A stretch of 35,513 nucleotides of DNA from Pseudomonadales bacterium (GCA_007130155.1 SLTB01000010.1:1-35513); one strand, 5' to 3'. Counted from the first letter of the stretch, positions 1-14,200 are shown. Numbers and translations are program-made. The notes: generated by a model not told the origin, from the sequence alone.

Positions 1-36
1 AAAGGCAGCGGTCATCAGGGTGGCAGCCAGCGTCAT
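1..36 (-). CDS. 5' end of a divergent gene (partial)
   Basis: Twelve codons read leftwards off the window edge (MTLAATLMTAAF), starting at the ATG at 36-34. An AAGGAG Shine-Dalgarno sequence lies six bases upstream, and the residues look like the beginning of a signal peptide or membrane segment. The gene is divergent from the M16 protease. Nothing can be said about its function; the call rests on the ribosome binding site and the open frame. Confidence 0.35.
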   Translation of the reverse strand, partial: MTLAATLMTAAF

Positions 37-117
37 CACCATCTCCTTCTACGCGCGGACGATGACCAGGGATTGTGCACCAGTGCGAGGGCTGAGGTAG
101 AGTCGGCCGCTGCATCA

Positions 118-3048
118 ATGCCACTGAAAGGTCTGCCAACCGTGCTCCTGCCCCATTACCGAATCCTGCTGCCAGTCTGCATGCTCGCGCTGCTGCTCGC
201 CGCCTGCGTCAGCGCGCCACCCACGCCTGCCCCGGCCAGCGATGCAACAGCGACCTGGCTCGCACCCCAGACACCCGCCATCGACAGCCGGGATCATCGC
301 TATCTCGAGCTGCCCAATGGTCTGAAGGTGCTGGTGATCTCCGACCCGGACAGCGATCAGGCCGCGGCTGCGCTCAGCGTCGGCGTCGGCAGCCTCGCCG
401 ATCCACCGGGACGGGAAGGCCTGGCCCACTTCCTCGAGCACATGCTCTTCCTCGGTACGGAGAAGTACCCGGAGCCGGACGAGTACGGCGACTTCATCAG
501 TCGCCATGGCGGCCGCCACAACGCCTACACGGCCCAGGACCACACCAACTACTTCTTCGAGATCGCCGCCAGCCAGCTCGAGGGTGGCCTCGACCGCTTC
601 GCCCAGTTCTTCGTCGCGCCCCTGTTCGACGCTGACTACGTGGCCCGCGAAGTCAACGCCGTGCATTCGGAGTACATGCTGCAGATGCGCGAGGACGGCT
701 GGCGCACCTTCATGACCCAGAAGCAGGCCATGAACCCCGAACATCCCGCCGCCCGCTTCAACATCGGCAGTCTCGAGACCCTGGCCGACCGCCCTGACGA
801 CCCCATCCGTGAGACCCTGCTCGACTTCTACGCGGCCCACTATTCCGCCGACCGTATGGGATTGGTGGTCCTCGGCCGCGAGGACGTGAACACCCTGGCG
901 GGCTGGGCCAGGGAGAAGTTCAGTGCCGTGCCGCGACAACCGGTGACTGAAAGTGAACCCGAGCTGCCGCTGTTCCGCGCCGAAGACCTGCCGGCGCTGC
1001 TGGAAATCGAGCCCGTCCGTGAGCTCCGTACCCTGCAGCTCAGTTTTCCGCTGCCGCCCATCGATCCTCACTACCGGGTGGCGCCAGGCGATTATCTGGC
1101 CAACCTCATCGGCCACGAGGGCGAGGGCAGTGTTCACGCCTCGCTCACCGAACGGGGCTGGATCGACGGACTTGCCGCCGGCGCGAGCCACTACGGCCGC
1201 GAGAACGCCGTATTCAACGTCAGCATCAACCTCACCCGTTCCGGGCTCGAGCATTGGCAGGACGTGGCCGCCGCCGTCTTCGCCTATGTCGATCGCATCA
1301 AAGACGGCGGCATCGACGAAGCGCGCTACCGGGAACAGCAGGATCTCACCCAACTGGCCTTCGATTTCCGTGAGAAGGGCGCAGCCTTCGGCTATGTCCG
1401 CAGTCTGGCCCAAAACCTGCTGCTGTTTCCGCCTGAAGACGTGATCCGCGCACCCTACGCGATGGAACACTACGATCCCGGACTGATCCGCTCCCTGCTC
1501 GCTCAGCTGCGGCCCCAGAACGCCCTGGTGACACTGATAGCGCCAGAGGTGGAGACCGACCGTGAAGAGCCCTACTTCGGGGTGCGCCACCGCCTGCGTC
1601 CACTGTCCGGAGACACTTTGGCGCGCTGGCGCGCCCCGGGCGATCACCCGGACTTGGCCCTGCCGGCCGCGAACCCCTTCGTCCCCGAACGCCTCGATCT
1701 GATTGCGAGCTCAGATTCGGTGCCCAGGCCCATCGCAAGCGTGGCGCCATTGCAGGTGTGGCATCAAGCCGACCGGGACTTCGGCGTGCCCCGAGCCACC
1801 CTGCGAATCGACCTTCGCTCCCCCGCCGCCGCGGGCCCCCAAGGCCAGGTGCTCGGCAATCTTTATGCCCGGCTGGTCACCGACGAGCTCAACACCTACG
1901 CCTATCCGGCCAGGCTCGCCGGCCTGTCCTACAGCCTGCGCGGTGATCGCAGCGGCCTGACCCTGATCCTGGGCGGCTACGACGACAAGCTCGAGGTGCT
2001 GCTCGATGTGGTCCTCGACACCATGGTGGGCATCGAGCCTCGGCTACAGCGTTTCGAGCACTTCCGCAGCGAGCTTATGCGTGAGCTGCGCAACGAACTG
2101 CAGCGCCGCCCCTATGAGCGCACCATGGCGGAACTGCGACGACTGATCGAAAGTCCCGAGTACGGCATCGAACAGCTCATTGACGCCGCTGGCAGCGTCA
2201 GTATCGAAGACCTGCAACGCTGGCAGCGGCAGGCTTTGACCCAACCCGGCATCCTTGCCCTTCTGCACGGCAACCTCGATGCCGAAAGGGCCGAAGGGCT
2301 GGCGCTGATGCTGCGCGAACGCCTTGATGCCGGCAGCCCGGACGTGGGCCCCAGGCCAAGCCTTGTGCGCCTTGAAGATACCCAGGTGCAACGCGAAGTC
2401 AGCGTCGATCATGATGACGCAGCGTTCACCCGCTATGTTCAGGGCCGTGATCAAAGCTGGGCAGAGCGCGCCCGCTTCGGGCTGCTCGGACGCATGCTCG
2501 GCACGCCCTATTTCAACGATCTTCGCACCGAACGGCAGCTGGGCTACGTGGTCTCTGCGGGCGCCTGGGTGCGGGTGAACACGCCCGGCGTCTTCTTCGT
2601 GGTGCAGAGCCCGGTGGCGTCACCCGCCGCCATAGAGGCCGCCACGCTGGCCTTCCTCGACGGTTACCGCCAACGTCTCGCCGGCATGTCAGTGGCCGAA
2701 TTCGAGAGCGAGCGGGAGGGCCTGCTGACGCGCCTGCTCGAACGTGACCAGAACCTCAACAGTCGGGGTGGGCGCATGTGGCGCGATCTGCAGGACCAGG
2801 TGCTGGACTTCGATTCCCGGGAGCGGCTGGCCGACGCGATCCGCCAGCTGGATCTGGAAACGTTCCAGGATTTCTACGAGACCTTCATGACCCTCTCGAA
2901 GGTCCAGGTCGCCACACTCTGGGCCGCCGGGCGCATCCCGGATGGGGGTGAGGTACCCAGCGGCGAGTCCGTCCCGGACATCGAGGCCTTCAAGGCCGCC
3001 CGCGACAGCTTCGGCCTGGACCGCAATGGCACCCGCGATGACGACTGA
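118..3048 (+). CDS. M16 family zinc metalloprotease, pitrilysin-like lipoprotein
   Basis: Secreted or outer-membrane-anchored insulinase/pitrilysin-type protease of about 976 aa, close to the size of E. coli pitrilysin. The N-terminus carries a lipoprotein signal with lipobox LLAAC (Cys29). The inverted zinc motif HFLEH gives His104, Glu107 and His108; the distal ligand is Glu185 in VHSEY, at the usual spacing of about 77 residues. The family has two homologous halves with the catalytic site only in the first; the second half here includes the RTERQLGYVV segment typical of the substrate-binding part. The ATG at 118 is preferred over an upstream TTG at 73 because it gives a normal lipoprotein signal; no strong Shine-Dalgarno is visible. 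The stop overlaps the next gene by 11 nt, so the two are probably co-transcribed. Substrate unknown: probably periplasmic peptides. Confidence 0.9.
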   Translation: MPLKGLPTVLLPHYRILLPVCMLALLLAACVSAPPTPAPASDATATWLAPQTPAIDSRDHRYLELPNGLKVLVISDPDSDQAAAALSVGVGSLADPPGREGLAHFLEHMLFLGTEKYPEPDEYGDFISRHGGRHNAYTAQDHTNYFFEIAASQLEGGLDRFAQFFVAPLFDADYVAREVNAVHSEYMLQMREDGWRTFMTQKQAMNPEHPAARFNIGSLETLADRPDDPIRETLLDFYAAHYSADRMGLVVLGREDVNTLAGWAREKFSAVPRQPVTESEPELPLFRAEDLPALLEIEPVRELRTLQLSFPLPPIDPHYRVAPGDYLANLIGHEGEGSVHASLTERGWIDGLAAGASHYGRENAVFNVSINLTRSGLEHWQDVAAAVFAYVDRIKDGGIDEARYREQQDLTQLAFDFREKGAAFGYVRSLAQNLLLFPPEDVIRAPYAMEHYDPGLIRSLLAQLRPQNALVTLIAPEVETDREEPYFGVRHRLRPLSGDTLARWRAPGDHPDLALPAANPFVPERLDLIASSDSVPRPIASVAPLQVWHQADRDFGVPRATLRIDLRSPAAAGPQGQVLGNLYARLVTDELNTYAYPARLAGLSYSLRGDRSGLTLILGGYDDKLEVLLDVVLDTMVGIEPRLQRFEHFRSELMRELRNELQRRPYERTMAELRRLIESPEYGIEQLIDAAGSVSIEDLQRWQRQALTQPGILALLHGNLDAERAEGLALMLRERLDAGSPDVGPRPSLVRLEDTQVQREVSVDHDDAAFTRYVQGRDQSWAERARFGLLGRMLGTPYFNDLRTERQLGYVVSAGAWVRVNTPGVFFVVQSPVASPAAIEAATLAFLDGYRQRLAGMSVAEFESEREGLLTRLLERDQNLNSRGGRMWRDLQDQVLDFDSRERLADAIRQLDLETFQDFYETFMTLSKVQVATLWAAGRIPDGGEVPSGESVPDIEAFKAARDSFGLDRNGTRDDD

Positions 3049-3964
3049 CCACAGCAGCGCACTGCGCCAGGAACTCTTGCGTGGGGTGCGGGACAACCTG
3101 CGAGATGGCGCCAGCCACCTGGCGCGGGTGGCCCTCGATGCGCTGAAGACCTATGCCCAACGGGCGGCTGACGATAACGTGGAGGCTCTGCGCGCAAGCC
3201 TGCTGGTCTTCGCGGCCGACCTCGGCGAGACCCGGCCGAGCATGACCGCCATCCACAATCTGGTGGCCCGCTGGCAGCAGGGCGTAGCCGAGTTTCAGGG
3301 GGACCTGGAAGGACTTCGAGACTATGCGGCCAGACAGGCCCAGGAGGTACGCACCTGGGCCGATGCCGCCACCGACGCCACGGTCCGCGCCGCCCTGAGT
3401 CACATTCCGCCGGGCAGTCGGGTGCTGTTGCACTCCAGCAGCTCCACGGTCGCCAGCATTCTGGAGCGACTGGCGAAAGGCTCCTTCAGTGCCGTCGTGA
3501 CCGAGGCCCGACCCGGACTGGAAGGCTGGAATGTTGCCGCAACGCTCGCCAGCCATGGTATCGAAGTGACCTACATCACCGACGCCCAGGCCGGCATCTT
3601 CATCGAAGCCGTCGACATGGTGCTGCTCGGCGCCGACTCGGTGCTGGCCGACGGGACTCTGGTGAACAAGACTGGCAGCCGCCTCATCGCCCTGGCGGCC
3701 CGGGAGGCCGGCGTTCCAGTGCTGGTGGCGGCGGAAAGCTTCAAGTGCACAGGGCTGTCGGCGCAGGAAGTGGAACTGGAGGAGAAATCCGGCAGTGAAC
3801 TGCGTCCACCGCCGGTGCCCGGCGTGCGCGCACGTAACATCTATTTCGACATCACACCGGCCCATCTCATCACCGCCTACCTGTCCGACGAGCCCATCGC
3901 CGACCGATTCGTCCCGGCCTCTCAGGGAGCAGTCGATAACTCATTGGATTTAAACGGCGCCTGA
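3038..3964 (+). CDS. eIF-2B alpha/beta/delta family protein (sugar-phosphate isomerase-like)
   Basis: A 308-aa member of the eIF-2B/MtnA/ribose-1,5-bisphosphate isomerase superfamily. The helical N-terminal part (about 1-110) leads into a Rossmann-like domain with the segments SRVLLHSSSSTVA, then VDMVLLGADSVLADG followed by VNKTGS, the family's phosphate-binding and catalytic signature, and a C-terminal FDITP motif. In bacteria such proteins isomerise phosphorylated sugars and do not act as translation factors; the substrate here cannot be read from sequence. It overlaps the M16 protease by 11 nt. A second in-frame ATG at 3026 is a possible alternative start (GGA eight bases upstream). The gene is convergent with the membrane protein that ends at 4149. 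Confidence 0.8.
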   Translation: MTTDHSSALRQELLRGVRDNLRDGASHLARVALDALKTYAQRAADDNVEALRASLLVFAADLGETRPSMTAIHNLVARWQQGVAEFQGDLEGLRDYAARQAQEVRTWADAATDATVRAALSHIPPGSRVLLHSSSSTVASILERLAKGSFSAVVTEARPGLEGWNVAATLASHGIEVTYITDAQAGIFIEAVDMVLLGADSVLADGTLVNKTGSRLIALAAREAGVPVLVAAESFKCTGLSAQEVELEEKSGSELRPPPVPGVRARNIYFDITPAHLITAYLSDEPIADRFVPASQGAVDNSLDLNGA

Positions 3965-4148
3965 CGGCGCTGATCGCCGGCAGAGCGGGCTGTTGCGGGC
4001 CGTCCATGCCCCCAGCCTTTCAGGCGCCGGCGGGCGATGGATTCCGCTCCTGACAATGCGTCCACAAACTTCGATCGAGCGAAGGACCACGTGCTGGCGA
4101 TGTGTAACCGCGGACGTGGAGCTCGACACTTCCTTTCGCAACAGCGCC

Positions 4149-5117
4149 CTATTCACGGGAGGGCTGCATCGCTCTGTTATCGCGGCCGGGAACCTCCACG
4201 TCCGCAAATTCAGCTGGCGCCCGCTGGCGATAGTTGATCGCCAGGCGATACAAGAAACCGTGAGCGCTGCCGCTGATGGCATCCTCGAGCATGCCGTCGC
4301 TGTCCGCATCCCTTGTCCGCTGCCGCAGCCGCTCGAAGGTGAAGATGAAATTGTTACTGTGGCGAGCGCGGATCTCCGTGCCGTAAAACAGCGCCAGGGG
4401 CTCGTCCTCATCGTCCAGGGCAAGGTGGGTCGTCAGCATGAGACGGCTGAACACTTCAGTATCGCCGCGGTTGAGATCCGACCAGTACCGCGCCATCTCT
4501 TCATCCGAGACCTTGCCGTTGCCGGCGCTGCCCTGGGAAGAGATATAGAGCAGACCGCTGATGCCGCCGAGCTGGCGCTTGACCTGATCTGCGATGCGCA
4601 TGAAGGTTTCCTGGCGGGCATGGCGCTCGGAAGCGGCGATGGTTTCCGTGCGCCGGACCGCCTGTTCCGCAGATCGCTGGATCTCCTGGAACTGCATCTG
4701 CAGCGCCTCAGTGTTCTGGGTCAGTGCCTTGTGCTGCAGAAAATAACCGATCACCAGCCAAAGGAAGGCCAACGGCGCGAAGGCGCCCTCGAGAAAACTG
4801 CCAATGACATCGGCGGGCTGAGCGGAAATGTTGTCCCAACCGATGGCCTGCTCGATGTAGACCGCGCCGAGAATCAACCAGCCCGCAGTCAGGGCAAGTC
4901 CAAACCAGATCCGCCAGTCAGGCATTCGGCGATGCGACGATGCCTTGATGACAGCCCCCGGGATGACAGCCCCCGGGATGACAGCCTCCGGGACGACAGG
5001 CCCAGGCCCAGGGACTGAGGACTCCGGACCGAAGGCCTTGGCAAGTTGATCAGCGCTCAAGGTTCTGTTCCCTGCGAACGACTTCCATGCCAGACAATGC
5101 CCCTGTCGCGTGGTCAC
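4149..5117 (-). CDS. Uncharacterised two-TM protein with coiled coil
   Basis: I do not recognise a family. From the GTG at 5117 (AAAGG six bases upstream) the product is 322 aa: a Pro/Gly/Val-rich N-terminal tail with an AVIPG-type pentapeptide repeat, two hydrophobic segments (about residues 69-87 and 105-125, the second FAPLAFLWLVIGYFL), a helical stretch that could form a coiled coil (LTQNTEALQMQFQEIQRSAE), and a soluble C-terminal region. The arrangement suggests an inner-membrane protein with a cytoplasmic helical domain. Other starts are possible: TTG 5060 (GGGA upstream), ATG 4925 just before the first TM, or ATG 5201 overlapping dinG. It follows dinG by 34 nt on the same strand and may be co-transcribed. 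An opposing open frame (3993-5018) lacks such features and was discarded. Confidence 0.6.
   Translation of the reverse strand: MTTRQGHCLAWKSFAGNRTLSADQLAKAFGPESSVPGPGPVVPEAVIPGAVIPGAVIKASSHRRMPDWRIWFGLALTAGWLILGAVYIEQAIGWDNISAQPADVIGSFLEGAFAPLAFLWLVIGYFLQHKALTQNTEALQMQFQEIQRSAEQAVRRTETIAASERHARQETFMRIADQVKRQLGGISGLLYISSQGSAGNGKVSDEEMARYWSDLNRGDTEVFSRLMLTTHLALDDEDEPLALFYGTEIRARHSNNFIFTFERLRQRTRDADSDGMLEDAISGSAHGFLYRLAINYRQRAPAEFADVEVPGRDNRAMQPSRE
4947..5006 (-). repeat. 15-bp tandem repeat within the membrane protein gene
   Basis: Four in-frame 15-bp units: 4947-4961 and 4962-4976 are identical (GATGACAGCCCCCGG on the plus strand), 4977-4991 differs by one base and 4992-5006 is degenerate. 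In the protein they encode a pentapeptide repeat of the form AVIPG just before the first membrane segment. Multiples of three keep the frame, so copy number could vary without breaking the gene. Confidence 0.8.
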
Positions 5118-5151
5118 CTCAAGCCTTTGTGACAGCCTTCGTGAACGCAGC

Positions 5152-7278
5152 CTAGCGCGCAATGCTGCGCCGGAAAGGTGGCAGGCTGTCGAGGATGGCA
5201 CGGCCGTAGCGACGGCTGACGATACGCCGATCGAGCAGTGTCACCTTGCCGGTATCGGACTCGGAGCGAAGCAGGCGGCCGCAGGCCTGCTTCAGTTTCA
5301 GCGCAGCATCCGGAACACTGACCTCCATGAAGGGATTGCGGCCCTGGCTCTCCAGCCACTCGGCCACCGCCGCCTCCACAGGATCATCCGGCACGGCAAA
5401 CGGCAGCTTGGTGATGATGACGTGGCGGCAATGATCACCGGCCAGATCGACCCCCTCGGAAAAGCTGGCCAGCCCGAATATCACACTGCCCTTGCCCGCA
5501 TCGATGCGCTCGCGATGGGCCCTGAGAATGCGTGCCTTGGTCATGTCGGCCTGGCTCAGAACGCGCTCGAGAAACGCCGGCGGCAGCGCAGTGGTCACAG
5601 CCGAAAGCTGACGCCAGGAGGTGAAGATCACCAGTGTGCCCTCGCCCGGGTCCACCAGATCGGGCAGCAGGCTCGCGATCTCGGCGTTGTGATCGTCGCT
5701 ACGGCCGGGGTCCGACTTCATGGCGGGCACCACGAGTTCCGCCGCCTCTTCGTAGGGCAGACTGGAAGGGGCGACCAGATAGCTCGTATCCACGGGTACG
5801 CCTGCACCTTCGGCGAAACGGCGAAAGCCGTCGGTGGAGGTGAGCGTGGCCGAAGTCACCACCGCGCCATGGCAGGTTTCCCAAAGGGCCTCGGCGAGGG
5901 AGGCACCCGCCTGCAGCGGCGAGGACTGGAACTCCAGATCCCAGCTCTGCTCGTGATCCACGCGCGACACCCACCGTGCCTGAATGCCATCGCCGGGCAG
6001 CGCGAAGTCCTGCCACAGCGCCAGTGCGCCCTCGATGCGTCCGGCATGCTGCGATAAACCCTCGGTCCAGGCCTGGAAAGCTTCGCGCTCGCCGCGATCG
6101 TCATCGCCAAGGGTGGCCAGGCGATCCAGGACAGTTTCGAGTGCGGCAGCAATGTCCCGATGCCCGCCCGCCAATTCCCGGGCCAGTTCCACCATGGCCG
6201 CGGGCACTTCGCCGTGGGCGAAGCGGTGTGTGGGCCGACCTCCGCCGCGGCTCTCAAACCCTCGCTGCGGCGTGGCGAGATCCGCCAGCACCTCGCCGAG
6301 TTCCAGCATGCTGCGCAGGTTCTGCCGCAGGGGTTCCGATGTGGTCGCCACCCGCATGGCGGCATCCACCAGGGTGTGATCGCGGCCGCTGCGCTGAGCA
6401 AGGGTGCCCAGCAGCTTGTCCACCGCCTCCAGGGTCTGCACGCCAGCGAGAATGCGGGTGAAGCGGCGCAGGTGGCCCAGCGCCTTTTCCGCCAGGTGGT
6501 GACCTTCGTCGAAGATGTAAATGGTAGACGCAGGCTCCGGCAGCACGACGCCTCCGCCCAGGGCCAGATCGGACAGCACCAGATCATGGTTGGCGACGAT
6601 CACATCCGCCTGGCCGATGCGCTCCCGGGCAAGATAATAGGGGCAGTCGCGAAAAAAGCCGCAGCGCGGTCCACTGCAGCCCCGGTGATCCATGGTAGCG
6701 CCGGACCAGACGCCGTCGTCCACCGCCCGCTGCCAGGCCTCGCGATCCCCATCCCAGGCACCCCGGCGCAGATCATCGAGCATGTCGCGATACAGGGCCC
6801 GCGCGGCCACGCCCACCGGCGCGGCATGCTCGAACAGCTCTCCCGGCACGCCGGCGCTGTCGTCCACCAGATAACGATCGAGACGGGCGGGGCAGGCATA
6901 GCGACCGCGCCCCTTGGCCAGGGCATAGGTGAAGTGCAATCCGGCATGCTCGGCAAGGTCTGGCAGGTCACGGTCCACCAGCTGATCCTGCAGCGCCACG
7001 GTGGCAGTGGAAATCACCAGTTTGAGATGCAGGGCCTGAGCAACGGGAATGGCTGCCAGACCGTAGGCAACGGTCTTGCCTGTACCCGTGCCCGCCTCCA
7101 CCACACAGATACGCCCGCTCTCGCCGCCGCCTGCGAGCGTACGGGCGATCTCGGCGATCATCAGGCGCTGGCCCCGGCGCGGGGTGAACTGACGCGCCGC
7201 CAGCCAGGCTCGATAAGCATCCTGGATGGTCGCGCGCAGGCCCGCGTCGAGGCTGCCATGGGCAAGGGCTTCACTCAT
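5152..7278 (-). CDS. dinG: ATP-dependent DNA helicase DinG/YoaA (XPD-like, Fe-S)
   Basis: A 708-aa superfamily 2 helicase that unwinds DNA 5' to 3', acting on R-loops, forks and damaged DNA. Walker A is GTGTGKT (residues 63-69), the DEAH box is DEGH (257-260), and the C-terminal motif VI is QACGRLLRS. Four cysteines at about 129, 201, 206 and 212 match the 4Fe-4S cluster of the XPD/DinG group. Length is close to E. coli DinG (716 aa), although YoaA-type naming is also possible. The ATG at 7278 starts a normal N-terminus. It lies 188 nt behind the SLT lipoprotein gene, so it may have its own promoter; I found no LexA box in front of it although dinG is SOS-controlled in E. coli. Confidence 0.88.
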   Translation of the reverse strand: MSEALAHGSLDAGLRATIQDAYRAWLAARQFTPRRGQRLMIAEIARTLAGGGESGRICVVEAGTGTGKTVAYGLAAIPVAQALHLKLVISTATVALQDQLVDRDLPDLAEHAGLHFTYALAKGRGRYACPARLDRYLVDDSAGVPGELFEHAAPVGVAARALYRDMLDDLRRGAWDGDREAWQRAVDDGVWSGATMDHRGCSGPRCGFFRDCPYYLARERIGQADVIVANHDLVLSDLALGGGVVLPEPASTIYIFDEGHHLAEKALGHLRRFTRILAGVQTLEAVDKLLGTLAQRSGRDHTLVDAAMRVATTSEPLRQNLRSMLELGEVLADLATPQRGFESRGGGRPTHRFAHGEVPAAMVELARELAGGHRDIAAALETVLDRLATLGDDDRGEREAFQAWTEGLSQHAGRIEGALALWQDFALPGDGIQARWVSRVDHEQSWDLEFQSSPLQAGASLAEALWETCHGAVVTSATLTSTDGFRRFAEGAGVPVDTSYLVAPSSLPYEEAAELVVPAMKSDPGRSDDHNAEIASLLPDLVDPGEGTLVIFTSWRQLSAVTTALPPAFLERVLSQADMTKARILRAHRERIDAGKGSVIFGLASFSEGVDLAGDHCRHVIITKLPFAVPDDPVEAAVAEWLESQGRNPFMEVSVPDAALKLKQACGRLLRSESDTGKVTLLDRRIVSRRYGRAILDSLPPFRRSIAR

Positions 7279-7373
7279 GGCAGGCAGTATAGCGATGGGA
7301 GCCCCGACCGGGCGACGGAGATTGGCCCGAGTCGCCGTAAGCTGTGGCTACCACCTTTGATCGAAGACGTTGC

Positions 7374-7392
7374 TGTGGGAGCAGGCCCCACA
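7374..7392. repeat. Short hairpin, REP-like
   Basis: In the dinG/SLT-lipoprotein spacer TGTGGG (7374-7379) pairs with CCCACA (7387-7392) around a 7-nt loop. The sequence GTGGGAGCAGGC resembles one half of pseudomonad-type REP elements, but no second copy was seen in this window, and a simple transcription terminator is also possible. Confidence 0.3.
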
Positions 7393-7466
7393 CTCTTGTC
7401 GAAGCTGAATCTGCTTCCATGAGCGTTCACGGAGGCCAAGGCACAGCAACAACGAGCAACAATGTG

Positions 7467-11141
<3,675 letters not shown>

Positions 11142-11209
11142 AGTCGAGCCTCCTCGCCTGCTCCGTCTGCACCATCATCATCCAGCCTTCATCACGGTCA
11201 TACCGGTCA

Positions 11210-14200
11210 TCATCCGGCAAGTGCCGCGGCTTGTTCCACATCCACCGACACCAGACGCGAGACACCCGCCTCCTGCATGGTCACACCCATGAGCTGCTCC
11301 GCCATTTCCATGGTGATCTTGTTGTGGGTAATGAAGATGAACTGCACTTCGCGGCCCATTTCCGTCAGCAGCCGGCAGAAGCGGCCGACATTCGCATCAT
11401 CCAGGGGCGCGTCCACTTCGTCGAGCATGCAGAAAGGCGCCGGATTGAGCTGAAAGATCGAGAATACCAGGGCAATGGCCGTCAGTGCCTTCTCGCCCCC
11501 GGAAAGCAGGTGAATGGAAGCATTCCGCTTACCCGGCGGCCGCGCCATGATCGTCACTCCGGTATCGAGCAGATCGTCACCGGTGAGCTCCAGATAGGCG
11601 TGACCACCGCCGAAGACCTTGGGGAACAGCTCCTGCAGTCCGTGGTTCACCTTATCGAAGGTCTCCTTGAAGCGGGCCCGGGTTTCGCGATCGATCTTTC
11701 GGATCGCCTCCTCCAGTGTGCCCAGCGCCTCCACCAGATCCGCGTTCTGGGCGTCCAGATAGTTCTTTCGTTCGGACTCCTGCTCGAATTCCTCGATGGC
11801 CGCCAAGTTGATGGGCCCGAGACGATGGATGCGGGCTTCGAGTTGTTCCAGCGCCTGCTGCCAGGCCATTTCGGAGGCATCCTCGGCAATCTCGGCCAGC
11901 ACGGTGATGGCATCGGTCCCGCTCTCGGAAAGCTGCTCTTCGAGGGTGCGACGACGGACTTCCACGGCCTGGCGTTCCATGCGTGCCGCTTCCAGAGCCG
12001 CCTGACCGGCCTGCACCTGCTCTTCCGTGGCCGCCCGCTGCTGCTCCAGCTCCCGCAAACCGGTCTCCGCCTGGGTCTGGGTGTCGCGGGCCGCAGCCAG
12101 TGCCTGCTCGACCTCGAGTCGTCGCGCCAGCTCCGTTTCCAATTCACCCCGCAGCTCGGTCAGCGGCGCCCGGGCCTCCGTGACCGCTTCTTCCAGCGCC
12201 GCGAGACGCTCGGCGAGTTCTTCCTGCTGACTGCGCAGGCGGCTGGCGGCCGTGCGGGTCGACTCCAGCTGATTGCCTAGATTCTGCCGCCTCAGCTCCA
12301 GTTCATAGGCCGCATCGCGCCGCGCCCGTGCCTGCTGACGCGCCTCTTCGAGCAACTCTCGGATGCTGTCGCGTCGACCAAGAAGCCCCCCTCGCCGTGA
12401 CTCGAGCTCAGCCATTTCGACTTCGGCCTCGCTGCGAGCCTGCCGGGCCATCTCGATCTGCCGGCGTTCGCTGGCCAGCAGTTCTTCGAGTTCCGCCCGC
12501 TCCCGCGACAGCCGCTCCTGCCGAGCCGAAGCGGCTTCGAGACGGGCCTGAGCTGCACTGCGTTCGGCACGCAGGCTGCCATGCTGACGGCTGAGCTCAC
12601 CGAGGGCCTGCTGGGCCTGCTGCCGGGCCTGTTCCAGACTGCCGCGTTCACCGCGCAGTCGGCCAACCCTGTCTTCGAAAACGCTGCTGCGGTCGCCGAG
12701 TTCCGCAATCGTGGCCGCGAGGGCTTCGATTTCCTGGGCCCGACGCAAGACGCCACGCCCCGCCGCATCGCCCCGAGCCAGACGCAGCCAGCGCCGGCCG
12801 AGCAGGATGCCATCCCGGGTGACGATGCTCTCCTGGGGCCCCAGGCGATCACGAAGGGCCAGCGCCGAAGCCAGGTTCTCCGTGGCCCAGAACCCACCGA
12901 GCAGCGAAACCAGATCGTCATCAGCCTGCACCAGATCCAGCAACCGCATCCGGCCATGGGGATCGTCACCGGCTGCAGCGGCCGCCGGCCGTCCGCCCTC
13001 GAACAGGGTCAATTCGACATCATCCAGCGCCAGGGCCGCTTCCGCCGGCGCATCGAGGACATCCACCACCACGGCCTGCAGCGCGTTGCCCAGTGCCGCC
13101 TCGACGGCAGTTTCCCATCCCGACTGCACCTGCAGCCGTTCACCGAGGCGCGGCTTGCGGCCCAGGCCACGATCCGCAAGCCAGTTGCGGGTGGCTGCAT
13201 CCTGTCGGCCGAGGGCTGATTCCTGCAGGGCTTCCAGGGAGGCCTTGCGACCGGTCTGGATCTGCACCTGACCGCGGGCATCGGCCAGCTGCCGCTCGGC
13301 TTCCTCCAGTCCGCTTCGGTTCTCGGCCACGCGCAGGGCAAGGGCCTCCAGTTCGGTTTCGTGGCCCGCCATGCCCTGCTCGACGCCTTCCACACGGGCA
13401 TCGAGATCACCGAGATCACTGGCCTCAACATCGGCCCCGGCAGCATGCACATCCAGGGCCAGGCGTTCCAGACGCTGGTTGCTGCGCCCAAGGGACTGTT
13501 CGAGCTGGGCAATGCGCGAGGCCTCCACTTCCGCCCGGCGCCGGGGCTCTGCCGCAGCCTGATTGAAGCTGTCCCACTCCTGCTGCCAGGCCTGCATGCT
13601 GGCCTCGGCCTGCTCCAGAAGCGCCGAAGCCTCCTCATCCCGGGCCGCAATCGCCTCGCGCTCAGGCTCAATGGCCGCCAGGGCCGCTTCGAGCTCCTCA
13701 ATGCGACGGGCATCCAGCTCCAGGTGCCGGACGCCCTCCTCGCGGCGGCTGCGGGCGGCGCCCAGATCTGATTCGAGCTGACGTACCCGCTGATCCCGCG
13801 CCCGCAGGTTTTCCTCCAACCGCGCCAGCGTGGCACCGAGTTCGTAGAAGCGCTGCTGCACCTTGCCCGTGGCTGCCGTCAGATCAGCATTGCGCTCTCT
13901 CTCCTTTTCAATGCTAGTGAGTACGGCCTGGCGTCCGGCCCGGGCCTGCTCCATGGCGATCTCGAGCTGGCTCACCTGAGCATTGTGGCGCTCCATTTCG
14001 CTGGTCATGGCCTGCCAGCGCAGGGCCAGCAGCTCGGCCTTGAGCTTGCGCTCCTCAGCCTTGTACTCCCGGTACTTCTCAGCCGAACGGGCCTGGCGCT
14101 GCAGGCGGCCGAGCTGACGCTCGAGTTCCTCGCGCAGATCATTGAGGCGATCGAGGTTCTCACGGGTGTGCCTGATGCGGTTCTCGGTCTCCCGCCGCCG

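Noticed and set aside
115-1647. 510-codon minus-strand frame within the M16 protease gene
   Set aside because: Shadow of a gene with a full zinc-binding motif.
3965-4148. Gene or terminator in the convergent gap
   Set aside because: Only short stems (for example CTTCG/CGAAG) without T-runs; no coding signal.
3993-5018. 341-codon plus-strand frame opposite the membrane protein
   Set aside because: The minus strand has TM helices, a coiled-coil-like stretch and a Shine-Dalgarno site; the plus frame has none.
7279-7466. LexA box in front of dinG
   Set aside because: Looked for CTG-N10-CAG because dinG is SOS-regulated in E. coli; none found in the spacer.
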